Shown here one piece after another: positions 16,362 through 24,810 of a DNA stretch of 64,000 nt. How positions within the stretch are numbered: the stretch's first letter is position 1; every line of letters begins with the position of its first letter. Origin of the DNA: Longimicrobium terrae (GTDB lineage: Bacteria; Gemmatimonadota; Gemmatimonadetes; Longimicrobiales; Longimicrobiaceae); NCBI RefSeq assembly GCF_014202995.1, contig NZ_JACHIA010000005.1:1-64000 (forward strand), given 5' to 3'. The position numbers and the translations under genes are program-made. The notes beneath the pieces are model-generated. The model did no database searches. It was not told the origin of the DNA and was given only the letters and a program-made list of their open reading frames with translations.

Positions 16362-16838
16362 TCAGGCGAGGGAAGAAGACGTTTCGGGGCGCGTGGGGGA
16401 CGCGGGGTCCCGGGGCGCCGCGTTGAACGATTCCGGCTGAATGCGCTCCAGCTGCGCGCGCACCTCCACAAAGCGCTGCGCCTGCGCCACCAGCCCGCGC
16501 CGCTCCAGAAACGCGTTCAGGTGCTGCATGACCGAGCAGAGCGAATCCATGCGTTCCTCCACCCGCCGCAGCCGCCGGATCTCGCGCACAAGCCGAAGCC
16601 CCGCATCGGGATGCATGGCGGCGATGTAGCGCTGGTCCGCCTCGGAGATGTCGACCTCGCGCTCCACCACGTACCGGAACTCGCTGTCGGATTCGGGGGC
16701 GTGCACCACCACGCGCGCGCTTTCGCCCGTCACGTAGTCCAGCACCACCTGCGGCTCCCAGGGGCCGGGGGTGGCGTCGCAGGCCAGCGCCTCGATCTCG
16801 TACAGTTCCTGGTCGGACGGCGGAATGTGCTTGGCCAT
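16362..16838 (-). CDS. Hypothetical protein, Ead/Ea22-like pattern
   Basis: A 158-residue protein starting at the ATG at 16838. A longer frame to 16958 is Pro/Ala-rich and lacks a ribosome site. The segment ISEADQRYIAAMHPDAGLRL, then VREIRRLRRVEERM, resembles the C-terminal part of phage Ead/Ea22-like proteins, in which a YIAAA-type segment precedes an Arg-rich helix. The N-terminal TPGPWEPQ is also common in that group. No phage structural or integrase gene is nearby, so this may be a domesticated relic. Function is unknown. Confidence 0.62.
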   Translation of the reverse strand: MAKHIPPSDQELYEIEALACDATPGPWEPQVVLDYVTGESARVVVHAPESDSEFRYVVEREVDISEADQRYIAAMHPDAGLRLVREIRRLRRVEERMDSLCSVMQHLNAFLERRGLVAQAQRFVEVRAQLERIQPESFNAAPRDPASPTRPETSSSLA

Positions 16839-17109
16839 GGGCGGGAGTGCGTGGCCGGGGCGCTGGGCGCGGCGGCCGGTGGGACTGAGGAGCGGTGCGG
16901 GAGCGGACGCGTGGGCGGCCGGACCGCCAAGCTTGCGGAAAGCGGGCGGGGTACGCAAGGGTTTCGGGCGCGCTTCGGGCGATGGTGGTGCGTGCGGTGG
17001 CGGATTCCGGGTAGATGAGGATGGATGCGCGCGGCGTGGTACGACGGATGCGGAACCGCCCCGATCCGAGGACTGAAATCATCCAAACGATTCTGCCCGA
17101 AAGGTGCCG

Positions 17110-17439
17110 ATGTTCAGGCTGCGCTCCCTGTCCGCCCTGGTTCTGACCGCCGGTTTCGCGCTGGCCGCCTGCGATGGTTCCGGCGGGCACCAGGTGCCCG
17201 ATGAAGAGAACCAGGCCACCAGCCGCCCCGATTCCATGTCGGCGGGCACCAACATTCCGCCGGTGCTGCCGCCGGCGGGCACGGTGAACCCCAACGCCCC
17301 GTCCGGCCCCGGCACCGATCCCAATGCCGACAGCACCGTGCAGACGCAGGGGGCCACGGGCGGTCCGGTGCAGAGCGGCGCGACGGGCCCCGTGGGGAAC
17401 GCGACCGGGCAGACGACGGCGGATTCGGCGAAGCAGTAG
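17110..17439 (+). CDS. Small Gly/Pro/Thr-rich lipoprotein
   Basis: A 109-residue exported lipoprotein. The start at 17110 has AAAGG six bases upstream, and a GTG at 17104 is an alternative. The signal peptide ends in the lipobox LAAC (Cys21). The mature part is disordered, rich in Gly, Pro, Asn and Thr, with no folded domain visible. It is probably a surface or periplasmic tether of unknown role. It is divergent from the hypothetical gene at 16362-16838 and followed by a B-E composite repeat. Confidence 0.7.
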   Translation: MFRLRSLSALVLTAGFALAACDGSGGHQVPDEENQATSRPDSMSAGTNIPPVLPPAGTVNPNAPSGPGTDPNADSTVQTQGATGGPVQSGATGPVGNATGQTTADSAKQ

Positions 17440-17557
17440 CCGACGCGGCGGCCTCACGCGGACTGGCACGACCGCCGACCCCCTCACCGGAACAGACCGG
17501 GAGCGCCGGAGCGTGGCGGAAGGCGTGAGGCGTTTCGGAAGGACCTGTCGCGCCCAG

Positions 17558-17836
17558 GCATTCTGGAGCGAATAAATCCGCCGCTCCAACAGCGGGAAGC
17601 CCCGACACGACGCCCACAGGCGCCGTTCGGGGCTTCAACTGCATACAGCGGGTTTTGGGACGAACGCCACGGTCTGGACCCCGTACCCGGTGCTCCCCCT
17701 CCCCCGCTTGCGGGGCGAGGGGGGAGCCCGCCGCCACGCCAAACCATCCGATCCGCACGATACTGGTGTGTGCTCCCTCTCCCACATCGGTTCGTGGGAG
17801 AGGGTCGTCGTGCGCAGCACGCGGGGTGAGGGCCCC
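17558..17836 (+). repeat. Composite hairpin repeat, copy 3 (modules B-D'-E)
   Basis: Module B (17558-17644), a short D remnant (17690-17730) and E (17750-17836) in + orientation. E has the strong hairpin CCCTCTCCCAC / GTGGGAGAGGG and CGTGCGCAGCACG. The copy ends 10 bp from the stop codon of the gene at 17846-18550. Confidence 0.82.
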
Positions 17837-17845
17837 CCGCGGTGG

Positions 17846-18550
17846 TTATTTCGGCGGGGTGACGCCGATGCCGGCCAGGGCGCGGCCGTAGAGCGCCGCC
17901 AGATCGCGCAGCAGGTTGGCGGGATCCCACGTGCCCCCGCGCTGAATGAGCGTGAGCGAGGCGAACAGCGCCGCGTCGTACACGCTGGAGCGGTCCACCG
18001 TGAACTCCACCTCCAGGTTGCGCGCCGTCTGGACCGCGCGGAACACCACGCCCGTGGGCCGGGCCTCGCCGAGCGCCGCCAGCGTGGGCGCGCGCAGCCC
18101 CGCCATCGCCGATTCCACCGTGCCGTCCAGCACCAGGTGATGCGCGGAAAAGGTGAGTTGGTGCTTCTCGAAGGCGGCAGACGGGGCGGCGGTCTTCAGC
18201 CAGTTGCGGCCCAGCGCCAGCGGCTTGACGATGGTGGCCGGATCGCGCAGGTCGGGGTCCAGCGTGGTCCACTGCACCCCGTCAAAGGTGAAGCGGTACA
18301 CGCCGCCGGGCCCCAGTTCCGCCACGATGGCCGACGCCAGCGAACCGGACGGATCGTCGTCCACGTGCACGTCGGCGAGCGCCAGGCCCAGCGGAGCGAG
18401 CGCGGTGAACAGCCCCGCCGCCAGCGCGTCCCGCTGCGGAAGCAGCGCAGCCGCGGGGGTGGTGAGGGTGCCTTGGTACTCCAGGGTGCTTTCGGCGATT
18501 TCGGTCTGCGGCATCGGGATCGGCGCGGGGGTGATGGATCGAGCGCGCAT
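17846..18550 (-). CDS. Hypothetical protein
   Basis: An unrecognised 234-residue protein without signal peptide or membrane helices. It has a two-lobed look: residues 20-110 (STLEYQGTL, then a hydrophobic helix and strands ending VYRFTFDGVQWTTLDPDL) and 110-225 (helical with strands TGVVFRAVQTARNLEVEF). An internal ATG at 18514 could be the true start, and neither candidate has a clear Shine-Dalgarno site. The stop is 10 bp from composite repeat copy 3. Codon usage is like that of neighbours. It is divergent from the gene at 19199, with repeat copy 4 in the intervening region. Confidence 0.68.
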   Translation of the reverse strand: MRARSITPAPIPMPQTEIAESTLEYQGTLTTPAAALLPQRDALAAGLFTALAPLGLALADVHVDDDPSGSLASAIVAELGPGGVYRFTFDGVQWTTLDPDLRDPATIVKPLALGRNWLKTAAPSAAFEKHQLTFSAHHLVLDGTVESAMAGLRAPTLAALGEARPTGVVFRAVQTARNLEVEFTVDRSSVYDAALFASLTLIQRGGTWDPANLLRDLAALYGRALAGIGVTPPK

Positions 18551-18669
18551 CCTACCCGTTGCGCGCGCCGATCACAAGCGGGAGCGCCGGCATCCGGGGT
18601 GCGGGATGCCGTCGAGGAACGGGATGATGATGATGCGAGGACAGCGGAGGCTCGTGCGGCCGCCGGCGG

Positions 18670-19028
18670 GGGCCCTCACCCCGCGTGCTGCGCACGACGA
18701 CCCTCTCCCACGAACAAATGTGGGAGAGGGAGCACACACCAGTGTCGTGCGGAGTGGATGGTGCGGCGCGGGGGGAGAGAGGCCCTATCTCCGACCTTTC
18801 CCCATAAACCAGGGGAAGGAGACCGCAGCGCCGGGGCTGGTTCGGCCCGGGGCGGCGATACCCGCCCGGCGGTTGAAACCGCGCCTCGAATAACACGATG
18901 TCCGCCTCCGCGGACCGGGTTCGATCAACGATGTCTATGCCGCAATGCAGTTGAAGCCCCGAACGTGGACGCGACAGCGGCCATGTGTCGGGGCTTACCG
19001 CTGTTTGAGCGGCGGATTCATCCGCTCT
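18670..19028 (-). repeat. Composite hairpin repeat, copy 4 (modules E-D'-C-B)
   Basis: On the + strand: E (18670-18754), a D remnant (~18780-18840), C (18863-18916), B (18944-19028). This is the reverse of A-to-E order, lacking A. It lies between divergent genes (18550 and 19199). 18551-18669 and 19029-19198 hold no gene. Confidence 0.82.
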
Positions 19029-19198
19029 CGCACGGGTGGGGGCCGCCGTGGAGCCTGTCGCGATCGCATCACGGGTGGCGGAATGCGTGTTTTCTCATCC
19101 TCTCCGTCCAGTATCTCCCGAACGGATGGCGAAGATGTTGCAAGCGCAAGGATGTGGACGAAATACACGCGTTGCAGGAACCTTCGCCCGAAGTGCTC

Positions 19199-20512
19199 AT
19201 GACCGCATCCGTCCTCACCCGCCCCTCGCGCACGCTCCCGGCCGGCGCGCGGCTGATCGCGCTGGCGCCCGGTGCGGCGTACGCGGTGCGCGTGCTGGCC
19301 TCCGCCGCGGCGGGGGCCGCGCTGGGCACGCTGGCGTCCGACGGCGTTGATCCATCGCAGCGCATCGTGAGCGGCGCGGCGGCGCTGGCGGACGGCATCG
19401 TGGCGCACGCACTGGATGCGCCCGGCGCGCCGTCCGGCGACGCGCTGCGCACATCGGCACAGGAAGTGGCGCGGCTGCTGGATTCCATGCGCATCCGCCT
19501 TCCGCACAGCGCGGCGGAAATGATGCCCTCCACCGACGATCCCCCGCTGGCGCTGGCCCAGGAGTGGCTGCAGGAAGCCGCGCTGGAGCGGCACGCGCAC
19601 GCGCTCATGCTCCTCATCCACCCCCGCTACGCCATCGTGCTGGGCGTGCGCGCGCTGCACCCGGCTGAGGCGCTGGGGCGCGCGGCAGAGCGCGTTCTGG
19701 CCGCCGCCGAGGCGTGGGCCGCGCACGACGAGCTTCTGGAGATGGAAACGGAGGCGGCGTACTGGCTGGGCGAGCGCTGGAGCCAGGCCGCGGACGACGA
19801 AAGCGAGCGCGCGGCGCGGTCCATCACCCGGCGGATGGAATGGGCGTTCGCGGAGCGGCCCACGCTGGCGGCCGGGCAACCCATCCTGCGGCTGCTGCTG
19901 GATGCGCCCGAGTCCGCGCACTGGCCCGCGTCCCGGCGCGCCGCGGCGGAGGCGCTGGTGGCGTCCATCCCCGGCGCGTGGCGCGTCGTGCGGCGCACGG
20001 GGGACGAGACGGCGGACGTGGTTTCGCTGCTCGATGGGCGGGAACTGGTCATCCGCGATCCGTACGGCGAGGCGCTGCCCGGCCGCGTGCTGATGGGGCG
20101 CGCGCTTCCGTCCGCTGGCGGGGAATACGTGTTCGCGCTGTCGACGGAGCTGGTGGCGGAGTGCTCGCCCGGGGACCTGCGCGGGCTTACGGCGGACGTG
20201 CGGGCGTTCGCGGGGACGGCGCACCTGCCGACCGCGCTTGCGGTGGAGGCGACCATCGCGGATGGATTGTTCGGCGCGCGCATCCCGCGCCCGGTGCCGC
20301 CTGCGGAGGATGCGGACGACGCCCTGGCCCGCATCGACGAAGCGGGCGACCTGCTGCTGCGGCGCGGCGTGGCGCAGCGGCTGGACGCGTCCGCGTCTGA
20401 CGCGTCTCCGGGAACGACGCTGGATCTGCTCGCGATCCCGGACGATCCCGCCGTGGGGGCATGGATGCGCGCGCTGGCGGACGCTGCCCACGCGGTGAGC
20501 CGGCATCGCTGA
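19199..20512 (+). CDS. Hypothetical Ala-rich protein
   Basis: An unrecognised 437-residue protein, strongly Ala/Arg/Leu-rich and mostly helical. The start at 19199 (MTASVLTRPSRTLPAGARL) is the first plausible ATG, and upstream frames run through repeat copy 4. Residues 28-45 are small and hydrophobic but too short and Ala/Gly-rich to call a membrane helix with confidence. A more strand-rich block at 255-330 (GAWRVVRRTGDETADVVSLL, then GRELVIRDPYG) may be a separate domain. No catalytic motif is seen. It is followed by a tandem CACGGAGG repeat and then the tRNA-binding gene. Confidence 0.68.
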   Translation: MTASVLTRPSRTLPAGARLIALAPGAAYAVRVLASAAAGAALGTLASDGVDPSQRIVSGAAALADGIVAHALDAPGAPSGDALRTSAQEVARLLDSMRIRLPHSAAEMMPSTDDPPLALAQEWLQEAALERHAHALMLLIHPRYAIVLGVRALHPAEALGRAAERVLAAAEAWAAHDELLEMETEAAYWLGERWSQAADDESERAARSITRRMEWAFAERPTLAAGQPILRLLLDAPESAHWPASRRAAAEALVASIPGAWRVVRRTGDETADVVSLLDGRELVIRDPYGEALPGRVLMGRALPSAGGEYVFALSTELVAECSPGDLRGLTADVRAFAGTAHLPTALAVEATIADGLFGARIPRPVPPAEDADDALARIDEAGDLLLRRGVAQRLDASASDASPGTTLDLLAIPDDPAVGAWMRALADAAHAVSRHR

Positions 20513-20519
20513 ACCGCCG

Positions 20520-20566
20520 TTTCACACGGAGGTCACGGAGGATGCACGGAGGTCACGGAGGGGCGG
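20520..20566 (+). repeat. Tandem CACGGAGG-type tract
   Basis: Two tandem units of TCACGGAGGATGCACGGAGG character begin with TTTCACACGGAGG. This resembles the TTTCACGCGGAGG repeats at 33147, 47500 and elsewhere. Confidence 0.55.
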
Positions 20567-20663
20567 ATGATCATCATCTGCTCCTTCGATGCACTGCGTG
20601 GATGGCGGTGGATGGTGTATCTTGGGATCGATCCCCATTGTGAACCCCGATCGGAGTCCGTTC

Positions 20664-21224
20664 GTGAACGTCAGCCAGCTGGTTCTTCGCCATCGCATTC
20701 CCACGCTCCCGGACGACGCGGAGCAGATCGCGGCCCACCTGACGGAGGCGGGATATGAGGGTGTGCGCATCGTCCCGCTCGCCGAACTGCTGAAGCCGAT
20801 CGTGGTGGCCCGGGTGGAAGAGGTGACGCAGCACCCCAACGCCGACCGCCTGCGCATCTGCGTGGTGAACGATGGCGGCGAGCAGCCGCTGCAGATCGTG
20901 ACGGGCGCGCCCAATGTGCGGGCCGGCGCGTACTATCCCGTGGTGCGCACGGGGGTTACGCTGCCCAACGGGACGAAGATCAAGCGAGGCAAGCTGCGCG
21001 GCGAGGAGTCGCAGGGAATGCTGGGCTCGGCGGATGAGCTGGAGCTGGGCACCGACCACGCGGGGCTGATGGAACTGCAGGGCGAGCCCGCGCCCGGCAC
21101 GCCGATCGTGGAGGTGATTCCCACGCCCGGTGTCGTATTCGTGATGGATGGCAAGGACACGCTGGACGACGTGATCCGCAAGCTGGGCGGCGAAGTCCCC
21201 GACCCGCCCGCCGCCGCGGAGTAA
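20664..21224 (+). CDS. Free-standing PheT-N/CsaA-like tRNA-binding protein
   Basis: A 186-residue protein. The GTG at 20664 with GGAG (20653-20656) upstream is chosen over GTG 20640. It reproduces the N-terminus of phenylalanyl-tRNA synthetase beta: a helical segment (DDAEQIAAHLTEAGYEGVRI), then an OB-fold tRNA-binding domain with HPNADRLRICVV, IVTGAPNVRAG, TKIKRGKLRGEESQGML and SADELEL. The B3/B4 editing and catalytic-like domains of PheT (a further ~600 residues) are absent. The C-terminal 50 residues are unique. It may bind tRNA or act as a chaperone-like CsaA analogue. A terminator follows, so it is a complete gene and not a broken pheT. Confidence 0.83.
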   Translation: MNVSQLVLRHRIPTLPDDAEQIAAHLTEAGYEGVRIVPLAELLKPIVVARVEEVTQHPNADRLRICVVNDGGEQPLQIVTGAPNVRAGAYYPVVRTGVTLPNGTKIKRGKLRGEESQGMLGSADELELGTDHAGLMELQGEPAPGTPIVEVIPTPGVVFVMDGKDTLDDVIRKLGGEVPDPPAAAE

Positions 21225-21244
21225 CCCGCCCCATCCCGACGAGA

Positions 21245-21284
21245 AACGCCCGCCGCGATCCCATGGTCGCGGCGGGCGTTCTTC
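21245..21284 (+). terminator. Intrinsic terminator
   Basis: A perfect 14-bp stem AACGCCCGCCGCGA / TCGCGGCGGGCGTT with an 8-nt loop is followed by CTTC. It lies 20 bp after the tRNA-binding gene. Confidence 0.82.
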
Positions 21285-21502
21285 ATCTATTCCCAGGCGT
21301 CAGCTGGCGCAGAGTACCCGTACGTCGCGCGCGAAGCGCCATGCGGCGGAGCGTGTCTTGTGCGTTCTCACGCGCCTGAGCGCCACCTCGAAAGTGACTC
21401 GCGCGTCGTGACGCCGGAGCGCACCGCAGGACGGTGTCTCGCTCGTCCCCGCCGCCGCGACTCCGTGGAGAGCGCATGCTGTGGCCGCAATAACGCCCAA
21501 TG

Positions 21503-21618
21503 GCGTCATCCTGAGCGAGCGTGCGCGGAGCTTTCCCCGGGGCCGAGTCCTGCGCGAGCGAAGGATCTACCATCCGCCAAGCCAACGTCGCGCCACGCGA
21601 GCCCGTTCTCGCGCGGAA
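21503..21618 (+). repeat. Dispersed repeat, fuller copy
   Basis: It starts GTCATCCTGAGCGAGCG, continues to GAGCGAAGGATCTACCATC and then AGCCAACGTCGCG...CCGTTCTCGCG. The 3' half matches 89-141. Sequences of the type GTCATCCTGAGCG...GAAGGATCT are familiar from many bacterial genomes as dispersed repeats. 21285-21706 otherwise holds no gene. Confidence 0.65.
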
Positions 21619-21706
21619 CGTAAACTTTCGTCAGCGCGTGGATTCGGCGCCGTGGAAAGAGCCCTCGGTGCCTCCAGGATGGCACCCGGCGCCGCCATCC
21701 GCCGTA

Positions 21707-21746
21707 CCTATTCCCTATTCCCTATTCCCTATTCCCTATTCCCTGC
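21707..21746 (-). repeat. Heptamer tract (TATTCCC)n
   Basis: Five units of CTATTCC C end in ATTCCCTGCCGTTCG. Read on the minus strand they form the last codons and stop of the lytic transglycosylase gene. The same heptamer recurs at 36350, 37749 and 60230. Confidence 0.8.
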
Positions 21747-22400
21747 CGTTCGTCGCCCATCCCCCCGGTACCGCTCCACCCCGATCCCCAGCACGTACCG
21801 CGTATACCCGTTCTCCGGATCGCGGCCGCGGCGCAGGTCGCGGTCCACGGCGCCCTCGCCGCGGTTGTACGCCAGCAGCGCCAGGTTCAGGTTCTGGTAC
21901 TTGTCGATCAGCCGCCGCAGGTAGCCGAACCCCGCGCGCAGGTTGGGCTCCGGCTCCATGATGGCCTCGCGCGATGTCATCCGCCGGTCCAGCCAGCGCG
22001 CGGTGGATGGCATCAGCTGCGTCAGCCCCAGCGCGCCGGCGTGGCTGCGCGCCCGCGGGTTGAACCCGCTTTCCGCGCGCACCAGCCGGAAGCCGAGCTC
22101 CGGATCCAGCCCCTCGGTTTCCGCCGCGCGGTGGATGGTGCGCGCCAGCTGCGGCGAGATGCCGTACCGCATGGGCGAGGTGAACATCCCGCCGCGCCCC
22201 AGCTCCGTAAAGCGGTGCGCCTCGTCGCGCAGCCACCGCCAGAACTGCTGCCCCGCCGTCTCGTTCGCGGGGGCGGCCGGCGCGGGCGCGGCTTGCTGCG
22301 CGCACAGCACCGGGGTCCAGGCGCACAGCGCCACGAGGGCCAGCAGCACGGGGGTGCGCCGGCCCGCGCGGGCCGGCGTACGGGTTGCCGTGGAACTCAC
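21729..22400 (-). CDS. Lytic transglycosylase (SLT domain), exported
   Basis: A 223-residue exported muramidase that would cleave the MurNAc-GlcNAc bond of peptidoglycan. A signal peptide (residues ~14-34, core LLALVALCAWTPVL) precedes an SLT domain at 78-200. Catalytic Glu110 lies in VRAESGFNP, followed by the motif GLTQLMP (125-131), NLRAGFGYLRRL and the C-terminal ALLAYNRGEG. The last residues (TAGNRE) and the stop codon are encoded inside the heptamer repeat at 21707-21746, so the original 3' end may have been overwritten by repeat DNA. The coding region is otherwise normal. Confidence 0.9.
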   Translation of the reverse strand: MSSTATRTPARAGRRTPVLLALVALCAWTPVLCAQQAAPAPAAPANETAGQQFWRWLRDEAHRFTELGRGGMFTSPMRYGISPQLARTIHRAAETEGLDPELGFRLVRAESGFNPRARSHAGALGLTQLMPSTARWLDRRMTSREAIMEPEPNLRAGFGYLRRLIDKYQNLNLALLAYNRGEGAVDRDLRRGRDPENGYTRYVLGIGVERYRGDGRRTAGNRE

Positions 22401-22540
22401 GTCGTCGTCTCCCTGTTCCGGGTTCCGCCTTCAAGGAAGCCGCACAACGTGGCCGCCGCGCCGAGCCCCGTCAAGCAAACGCGCGTTCGAACGCGGGTAG
22501 TGCAAAGCCTACGGGATAGAGCTAAGTGCTTTAACGGCAC

Positions 22541-22598
22541 TGCCAGCCGCGGTTGCCTAGCCCCACTCCACCCGTGCCTGTGGGGCAGCGGTTTGGCA
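22541..22598 (-). other. Long imperfect hairpin in gene-free DNA
   Basis: TGCCA (22541), CCGC and GCCCCAC (22560-22566) can pair with GTGGGGC (22580-22586), GCGG and TGGCA (22594-22598), giving an interrupted stem around a 13-nt loop. It lies between the NgoMIV-like gene stop (22700) and the transglycosylase start (22400). It could be the terminator of the former or a small structured RNA. A 14-bp palindrome CGCGTTCGAACGCG lies near 22482. I cannot name either element. This stretch is the left edge of the AT-richer island. Confidence 0.35.
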
Positions 22599-22699
22599 GG
22601 CAAACAGGCCGGTGCCCATCGTGTGGTGGATCAGGTATCGCAGAGGGCGGCCCCGGCATCCCGCGCCTTAGTTGGGGTGTGGTCGGACCTGCACGGAGC

Positions 22700-23560
22700 T
22701 CAAGCGGCTAGGTCGAAAGGAAGGTCGCTGATGTCACGCAGACGTTGGCTGGTTACCAAGGTTTCGACTTCTTCGGCCGGATAGTCGAATCTTGAATGTG
22801 AGCTCAGAGCTGCACGCAACTCGCGGAGAGCAAAATGGTACGTGCAATCCACATCTCCAGTCCCAAGTGCGATTGAGGTGATTCGCGCCGGCAAGGGCTC
22901 TGCGGTAACAACGATGATACGCGGTGTAGTTCCCTTCCGGTTCCGAACCAAGTTCAACGCCTCTGTACGTGTATTCTGGGCTCGGTCACTCCGGATAGTC
23001 CATTTGCACGAAATGCTTGCGTGCAGAAAAGCCAGCTTTTGGTTTGCCGAACGAAACGGGGTCAACGTAGCGAGCCCGGCCCCGGGCTCGACAAGCATCT
23101 GGTGCTGGTTGATTTCCGAGTCGTCAACAGGTTCACGCGCCACGGTGATGTCAGGCGTAATAAAATAGTCCTGCCCGAGTATGTCCCGGATCTCGGGGTG
23201 GGCGCTAGCTAGTCGGCTCAGCTTCGACAAGTGGGCATATTGTTCAAAAGCTGCGATTCCTAGCTTCGCTTGGCTTGTCGAAAACTTCCACTTGCCCGGC
23301 CGAAGGTGAGCGAGAAGCGGGAATGATTTGCTAAGAAACTCGCAAGTGCGCTTCCCGAACTCTGAACCTGCGCGTTGGGCAGTAGGAGGGTGAAGACAGA
23401 AGGGAGCCCCGATCTGCTGCGCTAGCGCATCCGCGATAGCGATACTCATTTTGGAACTCGAATCCGCGTTGGTGTAGCCTTTTGAGGTACCGCCACGCAG
23501 TCCGAGGATCTCGCTGCAGATACCCCGGTGATATTCCTTCCGCAGATCCTCGATCAGCAT
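22700..23560 (-). CDS. NgoMIV-type type II restriction endonuclease
   Basis: A 286-residue PD-(D/E)XK endonuclease. The run SISCKWTIRSDRAQN, then LNLVRNRKG and VVTAEPLPARI, and ITSIALGTGDVDC are near-identical, as I recall it, to NgoMIV, which cuts G^CCGGC as a tetramer. Catalytic residues line up: Glu67, Asp137 in ITPDI, Ser184-Cys185-Lys186 and Glu200. The recognition cluster Arg190, Asp192, Arg193 is kept, so the same target is expected. It is transcribed divergently from its methyltransferase at 23786 across 225 bp, with no controller gene. AT content is clearly higher than in neighbouring genes, a sign of transfer. Confidence 0.93.
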   Translation of the reverse strand: MLIEDLRKEYHRGICSEILGLRGGTSKGYTNADSSSKMSIAIADALAQQIGAPFCLHPPTAQRAGSEFGKRTCEFLSKSFPLLAHLRPGKWKFSTSQAKLGIAAFEQYAHLSKLSRLASAHPEIRDILGQDYFITPDITVAREPVDDSEINQHQMLVEPGAGLATLTPFRSANQKLAFLHASISCKWTIRSDRAQNTRTEALNLVRNRKGTTPRIIVVTAEPLPARITSIALGTGDVDCTYHFALRELRAALSSHSRFDYPAEEVETLVTSQRLRDISDLPFDLAA

Positions 23561-23785
23561 CGCTCACCCTGGGTGGATTCGGCCAGCACTAAGGACGGTT
23601 ATTCTATTCTCATTCAGTGGCTGGGAAAAGGTGCCATCCCGGCAGACCACAATCCGCCACTGCACGAACAAGATCGTGTAAGGCTAAGTTCTTGCGCATC
23701 TTCCGATTGCGGTCTTGAAAATCGGCCTCTCTGCACCCATCTTTCCCCCGTTCACCCCCAGTCCTCCTGAGTACCGGATAGCCAG

Positions 23786-24772
23786 ATGCTGACGTCTCTA
23801 GAGATTTGCGCTGGCGCTGGAGGCCAGGCGTTGGGGATCGAGCAAGCTGGTTTCAACCACGTGGCCTGCGTTGAGGTTGATCCGTTCGCCGCAGCTACGC
23901 TAAGAAAAAACCGCCCGGGCTGGAATCCGCTTGAGATGGATGTGCGTGATCTGCGGGCCCGGGACTACCGCGGCGTCGACCTGTTCGCGGGGGGAGTGCC
24001 TTGTCCCCCATTCTCGATTGCTGGGAAGCAACTCGGGGCTGAGGATGAGCGCGATCTTTTCCCGACGGCGCTCCGGCTGATTGAAAAAGCAAGGCCGAAA
24101 GCAGTCATGTTGGAGAATGTGAAAGGCCTTTCCGGTTCGCGTTTTTCGGATTACAGACGGGATGTAGTCGCTAGGTTAGAGCGGATGGGCTACCGGGTGG
24201 ATTGGAGAGTGCTAAACGCTTGCAACTACGGCGTACCCCAGCTCCGCCCACGGTTCATTCTCATCGCGCTGCGCCCCCGCGCGTTCGCCCGGTTCGCATG
24301 GCCGGAGCCGGTAGGAGTTCCCCCGACTGTGGGAAGCACGCTACGTTCCGCTATGGCGGCACGGGAGTGGGCGGGTGCAAACGCATGGGCGGAGGTAGCC
24401 TCAGGCATCGCCCCTACGCTCGTTGGCGGATCGAAAAAGCACGGCGGGCCAGATCTCGGGCCAACCCGGGCTAAAGCCGCGTGGCGTGCAATGAGGGTAG
24501 ATGCTATGGGCCTCGCCGACTTACCTCCCGGGCCAGATTTCCCCATCGATGGTGCGCCGAAGCTCACCGTCTCTATGGCCGCTGAGATTCAAGGCTTTCC
24601 CCGTGAGTGGGAGTTCGCGGGACGGAAAACGGCCGCTTATAGACAGGTAGGGAACGCGTTCCCGCCGCCTGTTGCAGAGGCTGTCGCAACCTCTATCCGG
24701 GATGCGCTCACGGGAAAAGGCACGGCGCGAGCCCGGCCGCGCAAATCTGAAGTGCTCACGCTAGATGTGTGA
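23786..24772 (+). CDS. DNA (cytosine-5-)-methyltransferase, M.NgoMIV-like
   Basis: A 328-residue C5-cytosine methyltransferase expected to protect GCCGGC sites. Motif I is LEICAGAGGQALG (5-17). Motif IV is GGVPCPPFS with catalytic Cys73. Motif VI is ENVKG (Glu110). Motif VIII is QLRPRFILIAL, and motif X is QVGNAFPPPVAEAVA near 290. The short variable region between VIII and IX (about 185-255) would carry the target recognition determinants. It forms a divergent restriction-modification pair with the gene at 22700-23560. The next gene, Vsr-like, begins within 40 bp, and a GTG overlapping the stop as GTGA (24769) suggests coupling. Confidence 0.93.
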   Translation: MLTSLEICAGAGGQALGIEQAGFNHVACVEVDPFAAATLRKNRPGWNPLEMDVRDLRARDYRGVDLFAGGVPCPPFSIAGKQLGAEDERDLFPTALRLIEKARPKAVMLENVKGLSGSRFSDYRRDVVARLERMGYRVDWRVLNACNYGVPQLRPRFILIALRPRAFARFAWPEPVGVPPTVGSTLRSAMAAREWAGANAWAEVASGIAPTLVGGSKKHGGPDLGPTRAKAAWRAMRVDAMGLADLPPGPDFPIDGAPKLTVSMAAEIQGFPREWEFAGRKTAAYRQVGNAFPPPVAEAVATSIRDALTGKGTARARPRKSEVLTLDV

Positions 24773-24810
24773 GTATTACCGGGTTGGCATTGAGAACTTG
24801 GGGCTGCGCT

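Noticed and set aside
20589-21224. Broken pheT gene
   Set aside because: The frame has a ribosome site, a unique C-terminus and a terminator right after the stop, and no remnant of the remaining PheT domains follows.
22478-22500. GTTCGAAC palindrome considered as a tRNA T-loop
   Set aside because: No acceptor stem, D-loop or anticodon arm can be built around it on either strand.
24769-24810. Coupled GTG start for the Vsr-like gene
   Set aside because: The 14 added residues do not resemble Vsr N-termini, whereas the ATG at 24811 does. Coupling remains possible.
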